From Arthrobacter oryzae (GTDB lineage Bacteria > Actinomycetota > Actinomycetes > Actinomycetales > Micrococcaceae), in NCBI RefSeq assembly GCF_030718995.1, contig NZ_CP132204.1:496001-560000 (forward strand): 64,000 nucleotides of DNA, written 5' to 3'. The number at the start of each line of letters is the position of its first letter. Positions within the stretch are counted from its first letter, which is position 1. Below are positions 9,419 to 17,481 of this stretch, in pieces. The position numbers were made by a program, and so were the translations under genes. Under the pieces are notes generated by a model, which saw only the letters and a program-made list of their open reading frames with translations, searched no databases and had not been told where the DNA came from.

Positions 9419-10849
9419 TTATGCGTCGAGCGCGCTCATCACGTGCTTGATGCGCGTGTAGTCCTCGACGCCGTACATGGACAGGTCCTTGCCGTAGCCG
9501 GACTGCTTGAATCCGCCGTGGGGCATTTCGGCCGTCAGCAGGATGTGCGTGTTGATCCACACCGCGCCAAAGTCCAGGTCGCGGCTGACGCGCATGGCGG
9601 TGCCGTGGTCGGTGGTCCAGACGCTGGAGGCCAGGGCGTAGTCGACGTCGTTCGCCAACTCCACGGCCTCGGCCTCGGTGCTGAACTTCTGCACGGTGAT
9701 GACCGGCCCGAAGGTTTCCTTCTGCACGATGTCATCCGTCTGCTTGGCGCCGGTGATAATGGTGGGTTCGAAGAAGAAGCCCTTGTCCCCCGCGCGGTGC
9801 CCGCCGGTGACAATCCTGCAGTTCTCGGGCAGGTGCTCCACCACGGACGTCACGGCGTTGAAGTGGTTCACGTTGTTGAGCGGGCCGAAGTAGTTGTCTT
9901 CGTCGTTCTGCGAACCGGTGTGCAGCGTCCTGGTGTGTTCCACCATGGCCGCCACGACGTCGTCGTGGACCGAGTCCTCAACCAGCACGCGCGTGATGGC
10001 CGTGCAGTCCTGGCCGGCGTTGAAGAAGGCGAACTCGGCAATGGCTGCGGCGCTCTTCTTGATGTCCGCATCCTTGAACACAATGGCCGGGGCCTTGCCG
10101 CCGAGCTCCAGGTGCGCGCGCTTGAGGCCCTTGGCCGCACCCGAGGCCACCGCAATGCCGGCTCGCACGGATCCGGTGATGGAGACGAGGCCGGGGACCT
10201 TGTGCTCCACCATCATGGCGCCGGTTTCGCCGGTTCCGAGGACCACGTTGAGGACGCCGGCCGGGAAGATCTCCCCGGCGAGGCGGGCGAGGACCAGGGT
10301 GGATTCGGGGGTGGTGTCCGAGGGCTTGAGGACCACGGTGTTGCCGGCCGCGAGCGCGGGGCCGATCTTCCAGATGGCCATCAGGAACGGGTAGTTCCAG
10401 GGGGCCACCTGGGCCACGACGCCGATGGGTTCACGGCGCACGTAGGAGGTGTGGCCTTCGAAGTACTCGCCGGCTGACTTGCCTTCGAGGATGCGGGCGG
10501 CACCTGCGAAGAAACGGAGCTGGTCGGCGCCGGCGGCCACTTCCTCGGACGCGATCAGCGAGCGGACCTGGCCGGTGTTGCGGTGCTGGGCTTCCACGAG
10601 CTCGTCGCTGTTGGCTTCCACGGCATCGGCAAGTTTGAGGAGCATGAGCTGGCGCTGGCCCGGGGTGACGTGCTTCCAGGTTTTGAACGCGTCGCTGGCG
10701 GCCTTCATGGCGGCGTCGACGTCGGCGTGCACCGAGACGGGCGACTTGGCCACCACTTCACCGTTGGTGGGGTTCACGATGTCCAGCAGGCCGGTGCCTG
10801 CGGGCGTGACGAACTCGCCGTTGATGAAGTTCTGCAAGGTTTGGACCAC
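9419..10849 (-). CDS. Aldehyde dehydrogenase, gamma-aminobutyraldehyde dehydrogenase-like
   Basis: A 476-residue NAD-dependent aldehyde dehydrogenase. Blocks: QVAPWNYPFLMAIWK, VVLKPSDTTPEST, ELGGKAPAIVFKDADI and the catalytic-cysteine region FFNAGQDCTAITRVLV. The FFNAGQDC form and the neighbouring gabT favour 4-aminobutyraldehyde (or a related amino-aldehyde) as substrate. GTG 10849 is preferred because AGAGG lies 9 nt upstream; TTG 10858 has almost no spacing. It is the first gene of the gabT operon, divergent from the PucR gene across a 168-bp promoter region. Confidence 0.88.
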   Translation of the reverse strand: MVQTLQNFINGEFVTPAGTGLLDIVNPTNGEVVAKSPVSVHADVDAAMKAASDAFKTWKHVTPGQRQLMLLKLADAVEANSDELVEAQHRNTGQVRSLIASEEVAAGADQLRFFAGAARILEGKSAGEYFEGHTSYVRREPIGVVAQVAPWNYPFLMAIWKIGPALAAGNTVVLKPSDTTPESTLVLARLAGEIFPAGVLNVVLGTGETGAMMVEHKVPGLVSITGSVRAGIAVASGAAKGLKRAHLELGGKAPAIVFKDADIKKSAAAIAEFAFFNAGQDCTAITRVLVEDSVHDDVVAAMVEHTRTLHTGSQNDEDNYFGPLNNVNHFNAVTSVVEHLPENCRIVTGGHRAGDKGFFFEPTIITGAKQTDDIVQKETFGPVITVQKFSTEAEAVELANDVDYALASSVWTTDHGTAMRVSRDLDFGAVWINTHILLTAEMPHGGFKQSGYGKDLSMYGVEDYTRIKHVMSALDA

Positions 10850-11017
10850 GGTGTACAACCTCTTTCATGCTGGTTTCTGCAGCCGGTTTCTGCAACCGGC
10901 CCAGTATTGCGACTGCTCACGAGCCTATGCCAGCCCGTCCACGCAAGGAATAGCCACCTGCACACCATCCCCGGAATCCTTTAGTGCGGTTGACCAGCTC
11001 GCAGTTATCCTGAATCC

Positions 11018-12460
11018 ATGGCAATTTCCCTCGCCGCCCTGCTGGGCGTCCAGTCGCTCAAGCTCGTTAAATCCGGCCTGGCCGAGACGACGTGGCACCA
11101 GGACATCCAGTGGGTTGCCGTCACCGAGCAGGAGGACCCGCAGCGCTTCCTGAACGGCGGCGAACTGGTGCTCACCACGGGCATGCGGCTGAAGGCCGCC
11201 CCGGACCAGCGCCGTTTTGTGCGGCAGGTGCAGCGGGCCGGCGCGGTGGGAATCGGCTTCGGGGTCGGGCTGACGCACGACGCCGTTCCGCCGGCACTGG
11301 TTGCCGAGGCCAACCGCTGGGGCCTTCCCGTGGTGGAGGTTCCCTACGAGACGCCGTTCATTGCCATTACCAAGCTGGTGGCGGACGCCCAGTCGGCGGA
11401 CCACTACGCCAAGCTGGAAAGGCTCATCGCGGGCCACCAGATCCTGGCCCGCGCCCTGCTGACCGGCGGCGGCCTCGCGGAACTGCTCAAGAACCTCGGC
11501 TCCATGCTGCGCACGGACATTGTTCTCACCCAGTTCACGGCGCAGCTGTACAACAGCGTGCCCGGCAACCCGGCGCCCACGGCGGACACCTGGGCGTCCT
11601 ATCCCATCCCCACCGGCCGCCGCGACGCCTGCACCCTCTGGGTCCGGCAGCCCTTCGAGGATTCCGGCATCGTGGGCTACGCCCAGAACCTGATCAGCGT
11701 TGAACTGAACAACATGGTCAAACAGCGCCAGGCACAGCGCGCCCTCTCCGGCCAGGTCCTGGAGGACGTGATCCACGGAACCTTGGAATCCAGCGAGGCG
11801 TCCCGGCGGCTCGCCGGCATCGGCGTCAACAGCACCCGGAAGAGCGTGGTCCTCCTCGCCGAGTCCGCGGCGCACCCCAAGCAGCTGGTGAGCTCCTCGG
11901 TGCCGCGGCCGCTGGAGGACGGGGTGACCGCCGTCGTCGGGAAGGACCTGATCATCGTGGTCCACGACGACGGCAGCGGCGCGAGCGCGCTGGCCAAAAG
12001 CCTCAGCGACCATCTGTCGGAGGCCGGCATCCACGCCACGATCGGCATCGGCGGCGCGTACACCAAACCCAACGGGCTGCGCTGGAGCTACTTCGAGGCC
12101 CGCGATGCGGCGAGCCACGGCCTGCCCGTCAACGAGCCCGAGCGGCTCAGCCTGACGTCCCTGCTCCTCGCCAGCGAGGACGTGCCGCTGGCGGACATGG
12201 CAAATGAGTCACTCAACCCGCTGCGCAACTTCGATGCCCTGCACGGAGCCGAACTGATGGCCACGCTGGAAAGCTACCTGAACAACAACGGCTCGGTGGC
12301 CGCCGTCGCCGAGGCGCTGACGCTGCACCGCAACACCGTGCGTTACCGGCTGGCACAGATCACCGAGCTGACCGGTTACGACCCCGCCCAGACCCAGGAC
12401 CGGGTGCAGCTCTGGCTGGCACTGGCCGTGCAGCGGCTCTCGCAACGGCAGCAGGGCTAG
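11018..12460 (+). CDS. PucR-family transcriptional regulator
   Basis: A 480-residue regulator with the PucR N-terminal sensor (about 10-130, around LVKSGLAETTWHQDIQWVAVTE), a GGDEF-like middle (CdaR type) and the C-terminal helix-turn-helix typical of PucR (about 415-475, LTLHRNTVRYRLAQITELTG). Members control purine, GABA, proline or allantoin catabolism. It is divergent from the aminobutyraldehyde dehydrogenase/gabT operon, so it is the likely regulator of that operon. ATG at 11018. Confidence 0.9.
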   Translation: MAISLAALLGVQSLKLVKSGLAETTWHQDIQWVAVTEQEDPQRFLNGGELVLTTGMRLKAAPDQRRFVRQVQRAGAVGIGFGVGLTHDAVPPALVAEANRWGLPVVEVPYETPFIAITKLVADAQSADHYAKLERLIAGHQILARALLTGGGLAELLKNLGSMLRTDIVLTQFTAQLYNSVPGNPAPTADTWASYPIPTGRRDACTLWVRQPFEDSGIVGYAQNLISVELNNMVKQRQAQRALSGQVLEDVIHGTLESSEASRRLAGIGVNSTRKSVVLLAESAAHPKQLVSSSVPRPLEDGVTAVVGKDLIIVVHDDGSGASALAKSLSDHLSEAGIHATIGIGGAYTKPNGLRWSYFEARDAASHGLPVNEPERLSLTSLLLASEDVPLADMANESLNPLRNFDALHGAELMATLESYLNNNGSVAAVAEALTLHRNTVRYRLAQITELTGYDPAQTQDRVQLWLALAVQRLSQRQQG

Positions 12461-12490
12461 GGAAACGGCCCGGGAGAGGTTCCCCACATC

Positions 12491-12528
12491 TTTACAAACA
12501 TCAAACGTCTAACGTCTAATGTTTAAGT
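12491..12528 (+). promoter_or_regulatory. Leaderless promoter with tandem operator for the MFS/GntR operon
   Basis: TAATGT at 12517-12522 lies 6 nt before the ATG at 12529, with no ribosome-binding site, which fits a leaderless transcript; TTTACA at 12491-12496 is a loose -35 (20-bp spacing). Between them are two direct AACGTCT heptamers followed by AATGTTT (12504-12524), inside a wider AAACAT...ATGTTT inverted repeat. This overlap suits autorepression by the GntR protein encoded by the second gene. Confidence 0.5.
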
Positions 12529-13758
12529 ATGGCAACCACGACGACGGCACCACCCGGAACTGACACCCCACCCGCTGCGCTGGCCGGCGCTGCCCGGCCG
12601 CGCGCCGTCGTCGTCCTCGGTGTCCTTGCCCTGGTGCTGATCGGACTGAACCTGCGTGCCGGCATTACCGGAGCCGCAGCACTCCTGCACGACCTCCAGG
12701 AAGTCCTGGGCTACGGCGCCTTCGTTGCCGCCGTCATACCTTCCATTCCCACGCTCTGTTTCGCCGTGGCCGGCGCGGCAACGTCCTGGCTGACCCGCCG
12801 GATGGGCGTGGAGAAGGCCATCCTGTTGGCCCTGGGAATGCTGGCAGCCGGCCTGCTGGTGCGCGGCATCCCGTCCACGGGCATGCTGCTGGCCGGAACG
12901 GTGGCGGGCATGTCCGGACTCGCCGTCTGCAACGTGGCCATGCCCTCGTTCATCCGCGAGCACTATGCGGACCGGACGTCGCTCATGACAGCGCTCTACA
13001 CGGTCACCATGACCACCGGCGCCACGGTCACGGCCGTGTTGGTGGTCCCGGTGGCGCAGGCGCTGGGTTCAGCCTCGGCAGGAGTGGGCTCCATTGGCCT
13101 GCTCTCAGTAGCCGCTTTCCTGGGCTTCCTCCCGGTGGCCCTCCATGCCCACCGGAATGCCACCCCCGGCCGGGGCGCCCGCATTTCCCCGTGGCCCCTC
13201 CTGCGGACCCGCAAAGGGGCCCTGCTCACCGCCATCTTCACCCTCCAGGCGCTCCTGGCCTACGCCGTGCTCAGCTGGTTCCCGTACATGCTCACCACCA
13301 CGGGACTCACCGCCACGGACAGCGGCCTGATGTTCGGGCTGATGCAGCTGGTCTCCGTGCCGGCCGGCATGGTGCTGATGGCCATCGGTTCCCGGCCGCG
13401 GATGCTGCGCCCGGCCTTCTACCTGGCCAGCGTCACCATGCTCGCGGGCATCGTTTCCCTGATGCTCCTGCCGACCGCACTGGCCGCCGTTCCGGCTGTC
13501 CTGCTGGGGTTCGGCCTCGGCATTTTCCCGCTGGTCATGGTGATGATCAGCCGCAGCGGACGGACAACGGCGGAAACCACCGCCATGTCCACGCTGGCGC
13601 AGTCGGTGGGCTACCTGCTCGCCACGACGGGACCGTTCGGCATGGGGCTGCTGCACAGCGCCACGGGCGGCTGGACGGTACCCTTGATTCTGCTGCTGGC
13701 CATCGCCCTGGCGCAGATCGTGGTGGCGCACCTACTCACGGCAAGGACCAAGCCATGA
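12529..13758 (+). CDS. MFS transporter, CynX/NimT family
   Basis: A 409-residue major-facilitator protein with about 12 hydrophobic segments, resembling cyanate/nitroimidazole transporter CynX/NimT (the LIGLNLRAGITGAAALL start is characteristic of this subfamily). Direction and substrate are not known. The start at 12529 gives a leaderless message. Its TGA overlaps the ATG of the next gene (ATGA at 13755-13758), so it is translationally coupled to a GntR regulator that presumably senses the transported compound. Confidence 0.88.
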   Translation: MATTTTAPPGTDTPPAALAGAARPRAVVVLGVLALVLIGLNLRAGITGAAALLHDLQEVLGYGAFVAAVIPSIPTLCFAVAGAATSWLTRRMGVEKAILLALGMLAAGLLVRGIPSTGMLLAGTVAGMSGLAVCNVAMPSFIREHYADRTSLMTALYTVTMTTGATVTAVLVVPVAQALGSASAGVGSIGLLSVAAFLGFLPVALHAHRNATPGRGARISPWPLLRTRKGALLTAIFTLQALLAYAVLSWFPYMLTTTGLTATDSGLMFGLMQLVSVPAGMVLMAIGSRPRMLRPAFYLASVTMLAGIVSLMLLPTALAAVPAVLLGFGLGIFPLVMVMISRSGRTTAETTAMSTLAQSVGYLLATTGPFGMGLLHSATGGWTVPLILLLAIALAQIVVAHLLTARTKP

Positions 13759-14435
13759 CCCTCACCGCTTCGCACCGGCCCGTACTGGCCGACGAAATCA
13801 CGGACAAGCTCCGGGAAATGATCCACTCCGGCGAATGGCAGCTGCAGCAGAAGATCCCCGCGGAGCCTGAACTGATGGCCCGGCTCGGCGTCTCCCGGGG
13901 CACCCTGCGGGAGGCCATCAAGGCCTTGGCGCACGGCGGAATGCTGGAGGTACGACGCGGCGACGGCACCTACGTCCGGGCCACCAGCGAAATCTCCGGC
14001 GCGGCGCAGCGGATGTACAAGGACCACAAACAGGAACACATCCTCGAGGTCCGGGTGGGCCTGGACACCCAGGCAGCCCGGCTGGCCGCCCGCCACGCAC
14101 AGCCGGAGCACGTCGCCGCCATGAGGGCCCTGCTCAGTGAGCGCCATGACGCCTGGCATGCCGAGGACTACGCATCCTGGGCGCGCGCCGACTGGGATTT
14201 CCACGTCCTGGTGGCGCAGGCTTCCGGCAATCCGCTGCTGCATGAGCTGTACGTCAGCTTCGGCGGCGTCTTCCACGCCGACCTGCTGCGGCAGCAGCGC
14301 CGCAGCGGCTTCAACGGGCTCCCCGATGAAGGGCACGGCACGCTGGTTGATGCCATCGAAGCCCACGATGAAGCCGCGGCCGTTGGCAGCGTCAACCGGA
14401 ACCTGAACTCGTGCGCGGAGTGGCTCGGACTGTAG
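13755..14435 (+). CDS. GntR-family regulator with FCD ligand domain
   Basis: A 226-residue FadR-subfamily repressor. Residues 8-75 form the winged helix (LADEITDKLREMIHSGEWQL, RLGVSRGTLREAIKALAHGG); the rest is an all-helical FCD domain with the metal-binding Asp/His pattern (for example DWDFHVLVAQASGNPLL). The start is set by the ATGA overlap with the MFS gene; the open frame extends far upstream in the MFS gene but that part is a shadow. Probably controls its own operon through the repeats at 12504-12524. Confidence 0.9.
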   Translation: MTLTASHRPVLADEITDKLREMIHSGEWQLQQKIPAEPELMARLGVSRGTLREAIKALAHGGMLEVRRGDGTYVRATSEISGAAQRMYKDHKQEHILEVRVGLDTQAARLAARHAQPEHVAAMRALLSERHDAWHAEDYASWARADWDFHVLVAQASGNPLLHELYVSFGGVFHADLLRQQRRSGFNGLPDEGHGTLVDAIEAHDEAAAVGSVNRNLNSCAEWLGL

Positions 14436-14535
14436 CCGGGGCAACGTCAGTAGGCTTAGCTTCCGGGAGTTCCCGGCTCTTGCCGCGGCCGGACCGGGCT
14501 TCCCGCTTCTGCAAGCCGACGAATTGGAGTACCCC

Positions 14536-15660
14536 TTGGCCAGATCAGTCGAAGTCACCGTCGAAGGCAAACGCCGTGATCTCTGGGCGGACGGCCTGGG
14601 CAGGGTCGGCATCCGCTCGGCCCAGATCCTCCTGGTCCTCACCGTGGTGGTGGTGTCCGTCTACGCCCTCCTCCAGATCCGGCTCCTCGTCATCCCGGTA
14701 CTCATCGCGCTGATCCTCGCCGCGGCCATCGGGCCGTTCGTGAACCTCCTGCGGCGGCGGGGGATGCACGGCGGCGTGGCAACAGGCCTGTCGTTCGTGG
14801 CCCTGCTCGTGGTGCTGGCCGCAGTGACCACGGTCATCGTGATGTCCGTGCGCAGCCAGTGGAGCGAGCTGGTGACCCAGGCGTCCTCCGGCCTGGACGA
14901 GCTGGAGTCGTTCCTCCTGAACGGCCCCTTCCCGCTGGACCGGGAGCAGCTTGAGCAGGCCAGGACCGGCATCATCGAGTTCGCCACCAGCAGCCAGGTC
15001 CGCTCCGGAGCCATCACGGGACTCTCCGTGGTGACCGAGTTCCTGGCCGGCACGGGCCTGATGGTGGTCATCCTGTTCTTCTTCCTGAAGGACGGCGCCA
15101 AGATCTGGAACTTCTTCCTCCGGCCCTTCACCGGCGAACGCGAAGCCAGGCTGCGCCGGGCCGGCGCGCGGACCATCCAGGTCCTGGGCGATTACGTCCG
15201 CGGCACGGCCATCGTGGCCCTCGTGGATACCGTTGCCATCGGTGCCGCCCTGCTGATCCTGCAGGTTCCGCTGGCCATCCCGCTGGCCATCATCGTCTTC
15301 CTGGGCGCCTTCATCCCCCTGGTGGGGGCCACCGTCGCGGGAATCCTTGCCGCCCTGGTGGCGCTCGTGGCCAACGGCCCCGTCGTGGCGCTGATTGTGG
15401 TGGCCGTGGTGATCGCCGTGAACCAGCTCGAGGGCGACCTCCTCCAGCCCATCGTTATGGGCAAGTCCCTCCAACTGCACGCACTGGTCATCCTGATGGC
15501 CCTCACCGCGGGAACCATCCTGGCCGGCATCATCGGGGCGGTCCTCTCCGTACCCATGGCTGCCGTGATCTGGGCCGTCATCCAGGTCTGGACGGCGGAA
15601 AAACCGGAGCTTGAACCCATGAACCCGGATCTTCCCCCGGCGGACAGCAGCCACACCTAG
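14536..15660 (+). CDS. AI-2E family transporter (TqsA/PerM type)
   Basis: A 374-residue membrane protein with paired N-terminal segments (LLVLTVVVVSVYALLQIRLL), a soluble middle stretch (about 115-160) and four or five further segments, the layout of PF01594. Family members export autoinducer-2 or act as Na+/H+ antiporters; substrate here is unknown. TTG 14536 is chosen because GGAG lies 6 nt upstream; TTG 14524 is also open. Confidence 0.88.
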   Translation: MARSVEVTVEGKRRDLWADGLGRVGIRSAQILLVLTVVVVSVYALLQIRLLVIPVLIALILAAAIGPFVNLLRRRGMHGGVATGLSFVALLVVLAAVTTVIVMSVRSQWSELVTQASSGLDELESFLLNGPFPLDREQLEQARTGIIEFATSSQVRSGAITGLSVVTEFLAGTGLMVVILFFFLKDGAKIWNFFLRPFTGEREARLRRAGARTIQVLGDYVRGTAIVALVDTVAIGAALLILQVPLAIPLAIIVFLGAFIPLVGATVAGILAALVALVANGPVVALIVVAVVIAVNQLEGDLLQPIVMGKSLQLHALVILMALTAGTILAGIIGAVLSVPMAAVIWAVIQVWTAEKPELEPMNPDLPPADSSHT

Positions 15661-15763
15661 CCGCAGCCGTACCCGGCCGCCTCTCTTGGCGGGGGCGCCG
15701 TAGCCGCACCAGCCGCCGCAACCTTTACTAAGCACCCTTATCAATATCTTGGTAAGGTGAGGG

Positions 15764-16072
15764 ATGCGTAAAATCAACGATATGAACGGATCCGGAACCC
15801 TTTTCGGTTGGGCATTCGGTGACCTCTCACGGTCCGGGGACGAAGCGTACCTGGACGAACTGCGCCGCGACGCCCTTGCCAACGCAACCCAGGACGCCAC
15901 CTCACGGGGCTTCGGCGTTGAGGACGGCACCGAAACCTACACGGTCATCAACCCGGGCGACACCCTGGCGGATGTCCACACAGCGCCGGACCAGCTCATC
16001 GTCCGCTGCACCGTGAAACTCACCGGCCCTGGGGCAGACAAGGTCCACGCCGAAGGCCCCATGAACGGCTAG
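15764..16072 (+). CDS. Hypothetical protein, 102 residues
   Basis: I do not recognise a family. The protein is small, soluble and acidic, with an N-terminal GTLFGWAFGDLSRSGDEAYL and a beta-rich C-terminal half. AAGG lies 6 nt before the ATG at 15764; codon use and third-position GC are typical of real genes here. Upstream is an inverted CCTTA/TAAGG repeat around 15735-15756. It ends 2 bp before the DUF1206 gene, so the two are probably co-transcribed. Confidence 0.7.
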   Translation: MRKINDMNGSGTLFGWAFGDLSRSGDEAYLDELRRDALANATQDATSRGFGVEDGTETYTVINPGDTLADVHTAPDQLIVRCTVKLTGPGADKVHAEGPMNG

Positions 16073-16074
16073 CA

Positions 16075-16902
16075 ATGGCGGACGAAGAGACAGCCCTGGG
16101 CGAAGCCGCCGATGCGGCCGAGGCGGTGTCGAACACCAAGGCCCTGGACGTCGTCGCCCGTTCCGGCTTTGCCGTGATGGCCCTGCTTCACATTGTGATC
16201 GGGGCCATCGCCATCGCCCTCGCCCTGGGCCAGCCCGGGCAGGCCGAACCGACGGGAGCCATCGAACAGCTCGCCGCGAATCCGTGGGGTCCCGCCGTGA
16301 TGTGGGCCGGGCTGACCGGCTGTGCGGGGCTGGCGCTGTGGCAGCTGAGCGAAGCCACCCTCCGCGCCCGTCACCTTCCGGCAGGCGAGCGGCTCGGCAA
16401 GCTCGTCTCGTCGGGATTCCTTGCCGTGGCCTACGGCAGCGTGGGGCTCACTTTCCTGGGCTTCGCGGTGGGCATGCGCGGCGACTCGGGCGATTCGACG
16501 AGGGACTTCAGCACCGCCGTCGTCCGGAGCCCGTTCGGTGTTCCGGCGCTGATCGCGCTGGGACTGACCGTCATCGGCGTCGGGATCTACTTCATCGTCA
16601 AGGGAGTCCGGAAGCAGTTCAAGGATGAACTGCATCATTTCGAAGGCACCCGGCGCGGGCGCATGATCAGTGCGTTGGGCGTCGCCGGCCATGTGGCCAA
16701 GGGCATCGCCCTGATCCTTGCGGGCCTGTTGTTCGTGGTGGCGGCCGCCACGAACCGGCCCGGCGAATCCACCGGGCTGGACGGAAGCCTCAAAGCGCTC
16801 CGCGACCATCCGGCCGGGCCTTTCCTGTTGGTGGCGATCGCGGCCGGCCTCATCAGTTACGGGATGTTCGCGCTGGTCCGGTCCCGATTCGGCCGGATGT
16901 AG
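16075..16902 (+). CDS. DUF1206 membrane protein
   Basis: A 275-residue integral membrane protein built of three repeats of a two-helix unit: ARSGFAVMALLHIVIGAIAI (about 22-41), ERLGKLVSSGFLAVAYGSVG and ALGVAGHVAKGIALILAG. This is the DUF1206 pattern common in actinobacteria; no function is established. It starts 2 bp after the preceding small gene. Confidence 0.9.
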   Translation: MADEETALGEAADAAEAVSNTKALDVVARSGFAVMALLHIVIGAIAIALALGQPGQAEPTGAIEQLAANPWGPAVMWAGLTGCAGLALWQLSEATLRARHLPAGERLGKLVSSGFLAVAYGSVGLTFLGFAVGMRGDSGDSTRDFSTAVVRSPFGVPALIALGLTVIGVGIYFIVKGVRKQFKDELHHFEGTRRGRMISALGVAGHVAKGIALILAGLLFVVAAATNRPGESTGLDGSLKALRDHPAGPFLLVAIAAGLISYGMFALVRSRFGRM

Positions 16903-16958
16903 GCTGCGCAACCCGCAGTTCCAATCCCAGCAGTTCCAAGCAGAAAGTGAGTACTGAG

Positions 16959-17399
16959 ATGGCCACCGTTTCGAAGACCTTCCTCACACCGCCGGCCGAC
17001 GTCTGGAACGTCATCGCCGACGGCTGGCTCTACTCCGGGTGGGTTGTGGGTGCGTCCCGTATCAGGGACGTGGACGCGTTGTGGCCTGCAGCCGACGGCG
17101 TCCTGCACCACTCGGTGGGCGCATGGCCTCTGCTGATCAACGACAAAACCGTGGTCACGGCGTCGGATCCGGGGAAGTCCATCGAACTGGTTGCCCGGGG
17201 CTGGCCCCTGGGTGAAGCCAAGGTGGTGATCACCCTGGAGCCCGTGGAAACCGGGTGCCGGGTGTCCATCGCCGAGGATGCCATCAAAGGCCCGGGGAGC
17301 CTGATCCCCAAGTTCATCCGGGACCCGCTCATTTCGGTGCGGAACACCGAAACACTGAACCGTCTTGAACTGATGGCCGCGGGCGGCGCGGGGAACTAG
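16959..17399 (+). CDS. SRPBCC-family protein
   Basis: A 146-residue START-like (polyketide cyclase/SRPBCC) fold: VSKTFLTPPADVWNVIADGW at the N terminus and a C-terminal helix starting near RDPLISVRNTETLNRLELMA. The fold binds hydrophobic ligands; the ligand is unknown. ATG 16959 is favoured (AAGTGAG 7 nt upstream); GTG 16947 is an alternative. Follows the DUF1206 gene by 56 bp, same strand. Confidence 0.82.
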   Translation: MATVSKTFLTPPADVWNVIADGWLYSGWVVGASRIRDVDALWPAADGVLHHSVGAWPLLINDKTVVTASDPGKSIELVARGWPLGEAKVVITLEPVETGCRVSIAEDAIKGPGSLIPKFIRDPLISVRNTETLNRLELMAAGGAGN

Positions 17400-17401
17400 G
17401 G

Positions 17402-17465
17402 GCGCGAACAGGCAGTTAAGGACCCGACAAACCACGGTTTGCGGTCCTCAACTGCCCGTTCGCGC
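17402..17465. terminator. Bidirectional 23-bp hairpin between convergent genes
   Basis: Arms 17402-17424 and 17443-17465 pair over 23 bp, with the two mismatches forming G-U pairs in RNA. The 18-nt loop contains a further AAACC/GGTTT stem. It fills the gap between the convergent SRPBCC and fprA-2 stop codons and is a likely two-way terminator. Confidence 0.8.
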
Positions 17466-17481
17466 TGGAGGGCGGCAGGAA

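Noticed and set aside
13191..13754. A long upstream extension of the GntR regulator inside the MFS gene.
   Set aside because: Its sequence is a frame-shifted reading of the MFS membrane segments; the regulator homology begins at ATG 13755.
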